64,000 bases of DNA from Sorghum bicolor (lineage: Eukaryota; Streptophyta; Magnoliopsida; Poales; Poaceae): positions 57,964,600-58,028,599 of the forward strand of contig NC_012874.2 in NCBI RefSeq assembly GCF_000003195.3, in the 5' to 3' direction. Shown one piece after another: positions 11,340 through 21,672 of this stretch (the stretch's first letter is position 1; each line of letters opens with the position of its first letter). Made by a program: the position numbers and the translations under genes. The notes under the pieces are model-generated. The model did not search any database. It saw nothing but the letters and a program-made list of their open reading frames with translations, and was not told the origin of the DNA.

Positions 11340-13020
11340 TGTTTTGTAAAATGTAAGAATTGTGAGAATTGTATGAAACTATATTGTGGATTTTCATGAG
11401 TGGAACAATATTGGTGAAATGCACCTTCCCAACACTTTGTCAAATGCAAAAAATGGTCTATATATTAAATGTTGATCTTGATGAGTGGAACAATATTAGT
11501 ATTCATGACTTTTCCAGTCGAGACCGTCTAGGGTTCTGAAAACCAGTGCGTGGCTATGAATTCTTTCAAAATTCAAAATTGAGTGGTTCAAACATTTCCA
11601 AATGAAAAGTTGACCATTTGACCAAATGTAGATCTTGATGAGTGTAACAAACTTTGTATTCATAATGTTTCTAGTTGGGACCATCTAGGGTTGGTCAAAG
11701 TGTGTGTTTCTAAAAATCAATGTTTTGACTTTTGTCAAACTTTGTCAAATGACCCATTTGATGACTTCAAATGAAAAACTTTTGAATACAAAGTTGTTAG
11801 AGATCATCAAGGTCTACATTTTATACATTATCCATTTTTTCATTCGGATAAATTTTAGCCAATCCTAGGCACATGTGTTTAAAATCCAAGACGGGTTTTG
11901 GTCAAATGACAAACTAAATTACTTAACATGAAAAACATTTGAATACCAAGTTGTTAGAGATTATCAAGATCCAAACTTTTTATATAGACCATTTTTCTAT
12001 TTGAGAAACTTTAAGTAAACAATACTCACCAAATCTTGGTTCTCACATAAACTATAAGAAACTATATGTGAGAATTATGGATTTTCACCTACACCTTCCC
12101 AACACTTTATCAAATGCAAAAATGGTCTATATATTAAATTTAGATCTTGATGAGTGGAACAATATTGGTATTCATGACTTTTCCAGTCGAGACCATCTAG
12201 GGTTCCGAAAACCGGTGCGTGGCTTTGAATTCTTTCAAAATTCAAAATTGAGTGGTTCAAACTTTTCCAAATGAAAAGTTGACCATTAGACCAAATGAAG
12301 ATCTTCATGAGTGTAACAAACTTTGTATTCATGATTTTTCCAGTTGGGACCATCTAGGGTTCGCTCAAAGTGTGTGTTTCTAAAAACCAATGTTTTGACT
12401 TTGGTCAAACTTGGTCAAATGACCCATTTGACTTCAAATGAAAAAAATTTTGAATACAAAGTTGTTAGAGATCATCAAGATTTATATTTGATACATTATC
12501 CATTTTTCCATTTGAATAAATTTTAGCCAATCCTAGGCACATGTGTTTAAAATCCAAGACAGGTTTTGGTCAAACTTGGTCAAATGACAAACTAAATTAC
12601 TTAAAATGAAAAACATTTGAATACCAAGTTGTTAGAGATTATCAAGATCCAAACTTTTTATATAGACCATTTTTCTATTTGAGAAACTTTGACTAAACAA
12701 TACTCACCAAATCTTGGTTCTCACATAAACTATATAAAACTATATGTGAGAATTGTGGATTTTCAACTACACCTTCCCAACACTTTATCAAATGCAAAAA
12801 TGGTCTATATATTAAATTTAGATCGTGATGAGTGGAACAATATTGGTATTCATAACTTTTCCAGTCGAGACCATCTAGGGTTCCGAAAACCGGTGTGTTG
12901 CTATGAACTATTTCTAAATTCAAAATTGAGTGGTTCAAACTTTTTCAAATGAAAAGTTGACCATTATACCAAATGTAGTTCTTGAGGAGTATAACAAACT
13001 TTTTATTCATGACTTTTCCT
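11340..13020 (+). repeat. Tandem array of ~680-bp repeats, about 2.5 copies
   Basis: The marker string CCTTCCCAACACTTT recurs at about 11425, 12095 and 12774, and each unit contains GATGAGTGGAACAATATT and AAGTTGTTAGAGATYATCAAG. Spacing of equivalent points is about 670-684 bp. Such AT-rich tandem units are common in the non-coding interior of grass CACTA elements. The short ORFs in them repeat with the array and are not genes. Confidence 0.85.
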
Positions 13021-13429
13021 AAGATATTTTTTATTTTACAAATAGACCAAATGTGATAAATAGATTTTTTTTATTTGATGAAAATTGTACCCTACTCGCA
13101 TTTTGAGTAATAAATGACAAAAGTAAAAAATTTAACGTCAATATGATGTGAAAATAGATTTCTTGTTGATTGGATACAATTTTTTTAATTTCATTTGAAT
13201 AATATATTTTGCATTAACAAAATACTAAACATTAGTTACAAACTTTTTGAAAAATTAAAAAAGACACTAAGATATTTAAGGTTAATTTTTTTCATGTTTA
13301 CACTAAAGAAAAATAAAATACATGTCACTTTTCAAAAAATATTATACAAAATATTCAATTTATTATAGAATTAATAAGGTTTAGTGTATATATAAAAAAG
13401 AAAACAATTAAAAAAGCTAAACCTAAAAA
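13021..13429. other. AT-rich spacer, nothing recognisable
   Basis: Very A/T-rich sequence between the tandem array and the CACTA subterminal repeats. No ORF or repeat boundary that I can defend. Confidence 0.6.
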
Positions 13430-13615
13430 ACAGGCGGGCACAGGCCCTTTAGCACCGGCCCATGGTTGGAACCGGTGCTAAAGGGTCCTGAAAATTTCAT
13501 GAGCCCGCCTGAGGACCCTTTAGCACCAGCCCGTGGCTGGAATGGTGCTAAAGGGTCCTTTTAGCATCGGTTCTAGCCACGGGCCGGTGCTAAAGGGTCC
13601 TCCCCTATATTAGGG
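13430..13615 (+). repeat. CACTA subterminal repeats
   Basis: At least six copies, in both orientations, of a unit like CCTTTAGCACCGGCCCRTGG / ACCGGTGCTAAAGGGTCC. Such GC-rich inverted and direct units near CACTA ends are transposase binding sites in characterised En/Spm elements. Confidence 0.8.
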
Positions 13616-13880
13616 CAGAGGCAGCCTGGATCCAAACAGTTCGTCATCTTCGTCGAGCCCTCGCGCACCGCCGGTCGTTCGTCTCCAGCGTCGTGCCGTC
13701 CTCGTCTCCAGCGCGGCCACGGCCATCTCCACCAGCGCCGTCGTCGTCCACCGATCGGCCGTCTCTCCGATCCCACATCACCTATACGTACTACACACCG
13801 AGCAGTTTAATTATATATATGCCGAGCAGTTATGAATTAATGCATATAAACTTTAGAAAATCTGACTGAATTAATGCATA
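13616..13880 (+). other. Probable 5' leader of the CACTA TNP1 gene
   Basis: The strongly GC-rich block TTCGTCGAGCCCTCGCGCACC... (13645-13780) follows CCTATATTAGGGC and contains no ATG-initiated frame that continues. Similar leaders precede TNP1 in grass CACTA elements. The minus-strand ORF here is an Arg-rich shadow of the skewed base composition. Confidence 0.45.
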
Positions 13881-13991
13881 CTAGTATAGTGCCCATGCTA
13901 AAGCTATGGCTTCGTTTCGGGATACACATGAAAACAACCAAACGATGACATTTTTGCATGGCTTAAGTCTCACACAATTGTATATGACTAT

Positions 13992-16486
13992 TGTAACACC
14001 CTAAAATTTACTCCTTTTGAAATATAGATAAACTTATTTAATTTTGTATTTTTGTGCTCATGAAAATATAGGAAAAATAATATTTTTCATTAAATTAAAA
14101 TTTATCATAAGGCTTAGTAATATTATTATACATACATGCCGGTGCATATGTTTTGATGTAATGCTTGTTTCTCCTTTATGTGTTGATAGTAAGAAAAATA
14201 TTTAAAATACGTTTAGTAGATCGATCTTTCTTATTCGGCACATATTTATTTTTTATCTACAACCAAGTTCCTTGTTTCTAAGCTCAAATTTTTATTAGGA
14301 CCTTCCTAAAATATTTTCTTTGTCACTCAAAGCACTTCTTTTAGTTCCTCGTCCATCAAGCACTCTCTACAAATTTTTCAGAAATTTTTTCAGCTTCTGT
14401 TCTAACTTTTCTGTGAGCATGATCTAATTTTTAGATGCTCCAAACAATCTTCTCATGAGCTCCAAAAGCTTTATTCGGGTTCCCATGTTCTATAATATCT
14501 CTGAGAATTTTTCCCGAATTTTCAAAACTTTCGGAGTATTTTTCATGACTTAACTACTAATTCTAAACTTTTCTAGAATTATTTTATCAATGAAAATAAT
14601 TAATTCCGAAAATAATAAATCTCTTATTATTTTTCCAACGTCAAAGCCCATAATAAATCCCAAAAACCATATAGTTATTTACTAATGGGCTTTAATAATT
14701 AATTAGGTCTATTAGTAAAGATGAAGGTTGCAAATCAATTAGTAACATATCGCTAGTTGACGTGGAGGTGGGAAGTTTTTCTCCCTATATATATATATAT
14801 ATGTACCAACCCCTTAGGCAAAGCACATCAAAGACTATCATATGGGAAGCCTCTAATTTGAGAATTTCTAAGGTAGTAAAATAAAATTTATATTTTCTTC
14901 TCTACAACGTGATCGCCATCGTCTCGCCTATACACGACATCTACGAACAGTCGGCTGCTCCGGCGTTGCTGTAGCTCCAAGAAAGCGTCACTGCCGGTGA
15001 ACCTACTCCTTGTCCACCAACGTAAGCCCTAATCACTTATCTTTCAGTTTGGAAAATACAAACAAACGTTTTCACTATTTACAGAATTGCCACTGACTTT
15101 CTTTTGCCCATAAAATATTCATTTTAACTCCGATTTGACCCATTCAAATTGCGTTAGGTTCGTTTTAATGAGCTCTACATGTTATATATGTTAGTAACAT
15201 TGTTTTCTCAATTTGAAACTTTTTATTTTCGTGACCCTAATTAATTAATTAGTTTTCTATATAAAATCTTAGAAAATTCATAACTTCTCCGTTTTAGCTC
15301 TGATTTTCGTGATCTTTACGTCTATGATATCGTAGCGCTGCGTAGAATCTTTTTATGAACTCTCTATACTGTTTTTATATGATTGGTGTACTATTCTAAT
15401 TGTAGCCTTGTTTGCTTCGTGTATGTTTGTCTCCGATTATTGTGTGTTGGTGATCGATGATCGAGTTTAGATGGAGAGCAGTTCTTGGTGATCAAGACCA
15501 GAGCTTGGATAACTAGTAAGACCGGTAAGATCAACAAGAGCAATTGGATTAAGGCAAGTATAGCATTTGGATTTTATTTCTGTGACCATGATCCTGTGAC
15601 TAGATTAATGTTAAGTAATAAATGATAAAAATGACTTTTTAGCCACTTGATGATTTATCTGTAAGTGATAACCGGGACAACAGTGCAACCATGAGGGCTA
15701 TAATGGCTCTGGCTTTAGGTCAGTATGAAGACCTTTTCTAGCTTGTTAGAGGTTACCCGAAAGGACGGAGGGGCTGAACCGTTTTGGGTATAGTGTGGCC
15801 TCTGTCTGTATGTGTATAGGCTGCGAGTCATTGTGCCATCGGAAGGGGGGCTCTATATCTGCGCGCAAAGGAAACCTTGCGGCCATAACATGTTAGACGA
15901 ACTTTTGAAAGGCTTCATAGTGATCCCTGTCGACCTTCCTTGGTAGTGGGTTAAGAGGCTGATCACCTCGGGCGCAAGGGTAAATCATGACTCATGGGTA
16001 AAGATGTACAACCTCTACAGAGTATAAAACTGGTATACTAACCGTGCTCACGGTCAGGAGCGGCCTTGGGGACATCTACATTAAGGATGATGATTCTTGT
16101 GTGTTAAATATGCTCATCATTTGTTATTTAATGCTTTACATTATTTATGTCACATTGATCATGAGATTGTGGGAGCTATACAATCTAGTTGCTATATTTG
16201 TGGAGTTCGACATGGACTCGCTCTTGCTATTTCCCCCAAATCTCAGGACAAGTTTAGGTTTGTGATCAACCAGTCAGTTGGATCCTGTAGAGTGGAGTTA
16301 ATACCCGAAGTTGGAGTTGTCTATCCGCTGTTTGCTATTAAAGGTTATCTCTTTTATATTAAGTAAGTTATATATTTATGCATTGTCTCTTCATATTACC
16401 TCTTATTTGTAGCTATATGTGACATTTGGTTTCTAAAACTCACATATGGTGCATATCTGATTTTGTTCATAAAATCGGGTATTACA
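13992..16486 (+). mobile_element. Solo LTR, probably Del/Tekay-type gypsy
   Basis: TGTAACACCC...GGTATTACA, 2495 bp, flanked by ACTAT (13987-13991) and ACCAT (16487-16491), a 5-bp target duplication with one substitution. A CTATATATATA box lies at about 14786. Ends of TGTAACACCC type are typical of the chromoviral Del/Tekay group; that assignment is from memory. It interrupts the Helitron at CAATTGTATATGACYAT, sequence that also occurs uninterrupted near 22996. Confidence 0.8.
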
Positions 16487-16752
16487 ACCATGCAGACTAC
16501 AAATAATCTTAAAACTAAAATAATTCATAAAACTAATAAATAAATCTACATATGAAGGAAACACAAAATCACAAACATTCATGTCTAAGGAAACACAAAT
16601 TCACAAACATTCATGTCTAATCCCCAATTTTGTTAATTATATTAGATAAACTCATTCCCATGAGTCTAATCAAGAGTCTCCATTGTACATGGGCTAACAA
16701 ACAAAAGAAAATAAAGTATTAGTCCAGCTATTCGATAGAGATAAATAAAGAC

Positions 16753-16821
16753 CTTAGCTGGCGCTCGTCGATCAGGAGCGTGTCTGCGAAGTCCATGGGA
16801 AGCAGTAATCGGCAGTGTGGC
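16753..16821 (-). pseudogene. Captured exon-like fragment in the Helitron
   Basis: On the minus strand, TTATCAG precedes and GTCTTT follows a 69-base open segment that can be read as HCRLLLPMDFADTLLIDERQLR. It has the look of an internal exon between splice sites, in the orientation expected for a gene fragment picked up by the Helitron. The parent gene is not recognised. Confidence 0.4.
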
Positions 16822-16929
16822 CTGATAAAAACCATTAGCAACTATCTGAAAAGGTATTATGTCTGAAATGGTAAATGAGGACCTGTCCTGAATGGCCAGC
16901 TTTGGTTTTCAGGTATGTGGCCACATTAA

Positions 16930-17103
16930 GGGGGTGTTTGGGACTGCTCCACAAACTCTACTGTGGAGCAGCTCCACAAAAAAGAGTTTGTGAAGTACCT
17001 CTTTAGGTGCTCTCACAACTCCACCCTTTTTCCTCGAACTAAGTGCGTGGAGCTGAAACCGTTTGGCTAAAAAACATAGAGCAGAGCAGTGCCAAACACC
17101 CCC
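16930..17103. mobile_element. Tourist-type MITE (PIF/Harbinger-like)
   Basis: 174 bp with inverted ends GGGGGTGTTTGG / CCAAACACCCCC, flanked by TAA on both sides (16927-16929, 17104-17106). Confidence 0.88.
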
Positions 17104-17223
17104 TAACATTTAACACGACACGCCCAGTGTCATCATCTACCAGCATGTTGCACATTTTACTTACGTCTCGCTCCATTCAGAGAGAATGAAACCACGTACA
17201 TGGCAACAAACCCACAACAAAAG

Positions 17224-18010
17224 TTACATAATGCCACGATCGCATACCTGAATGACCATGATGAAGGCAGATGGTAGAGAATTGGAAAGAGCAATACTCT
17301 TCCGCTCTATCAATCCTCCGCTGCTATTCCAGAATTGAACAGATAAGCAGACAAATGGATTCAACACGATTGAGTGGTGATGAGGACCCGCCTGAATGGC
17401 AGGACACAAGGAGATGACGGTGGCTTCTGATTTTGACTGACGCATTCGCCATGGCCACCGCATGAAGTGCAAAAATGGGTCAAAGACAGTGAGGGCAGTG
17501 AGGCCGAGGTCGCTTGGGCCGGCATGGTGTCTTGGGCGGTGGGTCGCCCACGCATCGGTGGATCCATGGCGGCCATCCGCACACAGAAGAGGGCAAGCAG
17601 GCGGCGCCTCGTGTGTCCTCGGCTCCTCGCATGGCACCGACCTCTCGTAGCGGCGGCGTGCCTCACCAGTCTCGCCTCTACTGGTCACGAGCACCGTGCA
17701 GCCGCCTCTCGTGTCGTCCCAGCTGAGCACGCCATCGCCCTTCTGCAGCTCATGGTACGCCTTCACTGGCTGGCCACAGGACGAAGCTACTCCGCATGGG
17801 ATTGGGAATCCAAGGAGTCGCGTTCATGGGGAGGCGAAGGAGTCACGGTGCTAGCCGGCTGGAGGACAGGGAAGTAGTGGCGGGCGGCTGGGGACGCGTC
17901 TCGGCGATGGCCGGCTGGGAATCTACGCCGGCGGAGAACCCTAGCCGTTGCGCGCCTCTCGCATTTCCTCACGACTCGGGACAAGGAGATGAAGTGCCAC
18001 GGATGGCACA
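17224..18010 (-). pseudogene. GC-rich captured gene fragment, unrecognised
   Basis: A GC-rich island in an otherwise AT-rich Helitron, with open frames on both strands (for example 17224-17766 on minus). The minus strand contains WDDTRGGCTVLVTSRG and a Ser/Pro/Arg-rich stretch further upstream. Orientation by analogy with the other captured pieces is minus. I cannot name the parent gene, and none of the frames is a credible intact protein. Confidence 0.4.
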
Positions 18011-18278
18011 GAAAGAAAAAATGATTCGTTTTTTCATAACCAGTGGCAGGTGGGTAATTCTTTTATAATCATGAGATGAGGACCATACACGCGATCCTAT
18101 TCGTCAGATTTGAGTGAGTAAAGAGAGAGAAGGTTGAGAATTAATCTGGATGGTTGATTTGTATGTGGTTCTTTTTCTGGGTACATTTTTTAAAGTGAGT
18201 GAAGCGGTGTCATCTTAGCAGGGGAGGTTTTGCTGTGTGGGTTTAGCAAAGAAAAAGTCGGTGCATTAGTAGAGTAGA

Positions 18279-18418
18279 TGTATATAAACTTTGGAAAAAT
18301 ATGATTTTAGTGCTTTGTGTGGGTGTGTGTATATATATATATAAAAACTTTGGAAAAATATGATTCTTGTGTGTATATATATATACATAAACTTTGAAAA
18401 AATATGATTCTAGTGTTT

Positions 18419-18456
<38 letters not shown>

Positions 18457-18984
18457 TCTAGTGTGTTGTATATATATTAAGTATATATATACACTCAAAA
18501 ATAATGCATCCTAACCTAATTATTAAGTATATATATGATTCTAGTGTTTTGTATATATTATTGTTTGTAGTATTATTCTAGTATTATTTTTTTAGTATTA
18601 TTTTTTTTATATTATTCTAGTATATTACTTGGCTTAAAAGATTCTAGTATTATTTTTTAGTTTGGAGCACTCTAGCACTTTCGTTTGTAGTAGTACTAGT
18701 CGTAGTATATAAGTCTCTAATATATATTTTATTTTCTAGTGTTTTGTATATATTATTGTTTGTACTATTATTCTAGTATTATTTTTTGGTATTATTTTTT
18801 AGTATTATTTTTTAGTATATTATTCTAGTATATTACTAGGCTTAAAAGATTCTAGTATTATTTTTTAGTTTGGAGCACCCGAGCACTTTCGTTTGTAGTA
18901 GTACTAGTAGTAGTATATAATTCTCTAATATATATTTTATTTTCTAGTGTTTTGTATATTATTGTTTTCTTATCTTATATATAT
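18279..18984 (+). repeat. TA microsatellite and ~200-bp tandem duplication
   Basis: 18279-18545 has repeated TATAAACTTTGGAAAAATATG units separated by TA runs. From about 18535 to 18737 and again 18738-18950 the same ~200-bp block recurs (GATTCTAGTGTTTTGTATATATTATTG ... GTTTGGAGCAC ... GTAGTAGTACTAG), and a third copy begins before the gap. Confidence 0.85.
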
Positions 18985-19084
18985 NNNNNNNNNNNNNNNN
19001 NNNNNNNNNNNNNNNNNNNNNNNNNNNNNNNNNNNNNNNNNNNNNNNNNNNNNNNNNNNNNNNNNNNNNNNNNNNNNNNNNNNN
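18985..19084. other. Assembly gap (100 N)
   Basis: Exactly 100 ambiguous bases, the conventional length for a gap of unknown size. It lies in the TA/tandem-repeat tract just upstream of the CACTA TNP1 start. ORFs reported across it are meaningless. Confidence 0.98.
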
Positions 19085-19111
19085 ATATATATAGTGGTTG
19101 CAGACATAGAA

Positions 19112-20873
19112 ATGGCCGACCGTCCTCACGATGATCCTGATTATATGAAAGATGCCATGAGGAATATGATCGAAGATGGTAGTCAATACTTTGCTGGTTA
19201 CAACAAGCTCATGCAGGACAATTCGACTGAGCAACAAGAGGGCAATACGCCTAAGCAACAACTCGTCGTGCAACAAGAAGGGAATACCGGCGAGATATGT
19301 AAATGTAAATATATATAATGCATCTCTTACATTAGGTTTTAGACTTACTTGGTTATTAATTTAGTATTTTTGTTTCTATATATACATAGCCGTCTGGATC
19401 GACCTCTACGGGGAGAAACGTACCTCCAAGAGGGCTAAAGAGGCCGATGGAGGGCCGCTACGTAATCTCCGAGTTCGAGATAGCTACAGCAGACCACTTG
19501 ATGAACATGCAACTAAATATGTCGGTCACTGTGGTTACCTTGTAAGAGACCAAGTACCGATTAGTGCTCGTGAATGGAGAGAGAAGCGAAGTGCTCCTGA
19601 AATCAGTTTTGTCTCTCATAGTGACAAAGAGTTAGTTTGGAAAGCCGTCACGGTGGTTTTCTCCTTCGACACCAACGATGAAGAGTTGAAGGCGCAAATT
19701 TATGACTGGACTATGGAGAAGATGGCGGTACTGTTCCAGAATTGGAATAAGACTTTGTATAACAAATTTGTAAAGAAAAACGAGACCCCAAATTTCAAAC
19801 TCAAGCAATATATAAAGCTGAGGGCCTTTTGGGATGACTTTGTGTAGTACAAAATATCAGAAGAGGGCGAGGAACGAGCCATTAGGAACTAAGAGAATGC
19901 AAGTAAAAAGACATACCACCATCATATGGGATCAAGTGGTTATAAGAGTGTCGTTCCTAAGTGGGACCGAATGGAAAAGGAGATGCTTGCTAGGGGGTCA
20001 CACCCGAGGCAATAGCAAAGAATTGGAGCGAGCGCTCCAAGCATTAGTTCTACGGTCATGGGGAAGCGTGGACCCAGACACCGGGGCACTAGTTTGGGGC
20101 CAAGAAATCTCTAGAGCAGTAGAGAGACTAGTCCGTGCACGAGAGGTGGTTCAGTCTGGTGAGTTCAGGCCCAATAGGGAGAAGGATGAACTCACGTACG
20201 CGCTTGAAAATCCTGAGCATGGTGGGCGTACGAGAGGCTACGGAGCAGTTCCGTGGCTGCATTCATTTGAAGCTGATCGGGAAACTTACAGAAGCCGCCA
20301 GAGAAAGAAGGACGAGGAGGCAGAGCGGATCTGCCAGCTAGAAGCTTTTGTTATGCAGTCACTGGAGCACGAGAAATCTCGTGAAGAATGGATGCAGGCA
20401 GAGATTAAAAGGCAAGTACAAGAAGCACTTAGTCAAATGACGAAAGGGCAAGGTATATCACAACCTGAGGTCAATATTAGCCCCCAGGCCAGTTGAAAAG
20501 CAGTTGCGCATCCACAGAAGTACTAACCATTCAGGATGACACGAAGCTACACTTCCTCATGGATGATGTCACAGAGGCTTTTACTACATGTGAGCTGCAC
20601 GTACCTGACGGGAATGCCAAAAAAAAGATGGCTATCGGTGTTGTCAACCCTATCGATCGAACGAGAACTCCAAGAATCCATAGTCCACCAGTACCAGCTG
20701 GATATGCTAGTGTCTCGGTGGATAGGGTTGAGAGAGGTTGTGGCAGCATGCCTCTAGAAATAGAAGAGGAAGACGGGGAGAAGACCTTAGGTGAATCTGA
20801 GAAGACGTTTATTTGTGAACCCAAAATAAAAACAAAAAGAAAAATAAAAAATACTCTTCCCGTACAACTTTGA
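19112..20873 (+). pseudogene. CACTA TNP1 / Transposase_24-type protein, broken
   Basis: The start reads MADRPHDDPDYMKDAMRNM, the usual N-terminus of this grass family, and is followed by an intron-like gap to about 19389. A central region then carries ELVWKAVTVVFSFDTNDEE, DWTMEKMAVLFQNW and FVKKNETPNFKLKQY (19621-19845), and after a frame change SVDPDTGALVWGQEI, NPEHGGRTRGYGAVPW and an acidic/basic coiled-coil-like tail (20068-20496). A last segment (20493-20873) has SSCASTEV, VVNPIDRTRTPRI and PAGYASVSVDRVE. Stops and frameshifts separate the pieces (near 19543, 19630, 19847 and 19891). It would have been the DNA-binding accessory protein of the element. Confidence 0.82.
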
Positions 20874-20957
20874 GTGAGTTATATAGTTATTTGGAGCATG
20901 CACATTTTATTTTACTTATTATTACTCGATCCGGGTATTATATAGTTATAGGTCTGA

Positions 20958-21640
20958 CTATATATATGTGTGTAAACAGCTTTCACTGGATACTCATGGT
21001 CATTAAAATTCCCAAGAACCGGTTGATCTATGACTCATTGAGAAAACCACAAGAAAATTACCAACAAATGGTAAACATTATTCAAAGGTACGTAATGTTG
21101 ATCTCAGTTAGAAGAATATCATGATATAACTCTGCAATTATTAATTGACGATCCACAATGGCTCTGTGTAGGGTTTGGAAAAGATTTATTGACCGTGATC
21201 ATCTCATTAGTTGCAAAGCGCCGCTTGATATAATCCATCCACAAGTAAGTTGTACTAGTTAGCAAACTTTTGCAAACTTTTAGCTTTCTTATTGTCGTGG
21301 TAGTGAATCTTTTTTATATATCGTACAGTCACTGTTCGTCTAAACAGCCGTTTAGACCGTTTAAACGCCGTGTAAACGCTACACAATGATACACCGTTTC
21401 CGTTTAATCATCTGTTTAGTCCGTTTAATTGACCGTTTAGCCCGTTTAATGGACTGTTTAGCCCGAATAATGGCTAAACGGCAGGTGACCGACTGTTTAC
21501 CGTTTAGCGTTTAGGAAAACATTGCGTACAGTGGTGTTTAAGACAAGAAGGGGAACAACCTATGTGGATATTACGTCTGCAAATTTTTGATGGTACACGT
21601 CAATCAAACACCCACGGCGACCCTCAGAGTACGTTATATG
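20958..21640 (+). pseudogene. Ulp1-like (C48) cysteine protease domain of the CACTA element
   Basis: Exon 20978-21088 reads FHWILMVIKIPKNRLIYDS, giving the His of the triad and a downstream Asp. A GTACGT donor and a CTGTGTAG acceptor give the next exon (21171-21244) with VWKRFIDRDHLISCKAPLD. A third exon starts at 21532 and, allowing one extra G near 21550, contains GNNLCGYYVCKF with the nucleophile-type Cys. Ulp1-like domains are known in several plant DNA transposons; their role there is unsettled. The frameshift, the missing flanking exons and the hAT insertion show it is dead. Confidence 0.65.
21330..21524. mobile_element. hAT-type MITE, 195 bp
   Basis: Flanked by the exact 8-bp repeat CGTACAGT (21322-21329 and 21525-21532), the target-duplication size of hAT elements. 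Ends are CACTGTTCGTCTAAAC and, reversed, CAATGTTTTCCTAAAC. The interior is a series of CCGTTTA / TAAACGG motifs resembling the AAACGG sites bound by maize Ac transposase. Confidence 0.85.
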
Positions 21641-21672
21641 TCTTTTTTCATTATCTCATGAATTATATTGAA

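Larger units (their letters stand above)
13881..18278 (-). mobile_element. Helitron on the minus strand, with nested solo LTR and MITE
   Basis: The left border, read on the minus strand, is a degenerate ...GCATGGGCACTATACTAG, matching the grass Helitron 3' terminus (palindrome, about ten bases, CTAG). The right border on the minus strand is TCTACTCTACTAATGC, matching the TC-type 5' terminus. The flanks are A (13880) and T (18279), as expected for insertion between A and T without target duplication. The host sequence on both sides carries the same TATAAACTTTRGAAAA motif. It holds a 2.5-kb solo LTR, a Tourist MITE and exon-like gene fragments, but no Rep/helicase, so it is non-autonomous. Confidence 0.72.

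Noticed and set aside
12068..12952. Repeated short frames on both strands
   Set aside because: They recur with the 680-bp tandem repeat and differ by stops between copies.
18307..18498. 63-codon minus-strand frame of Tyr/Ile
   Set aside because: Product of the TA microsatellite.
18947..19318. Frames running through the N tract
   Set aside because: Translation of an assembly gap; only the part from 19112 is real TNP1 sequence.
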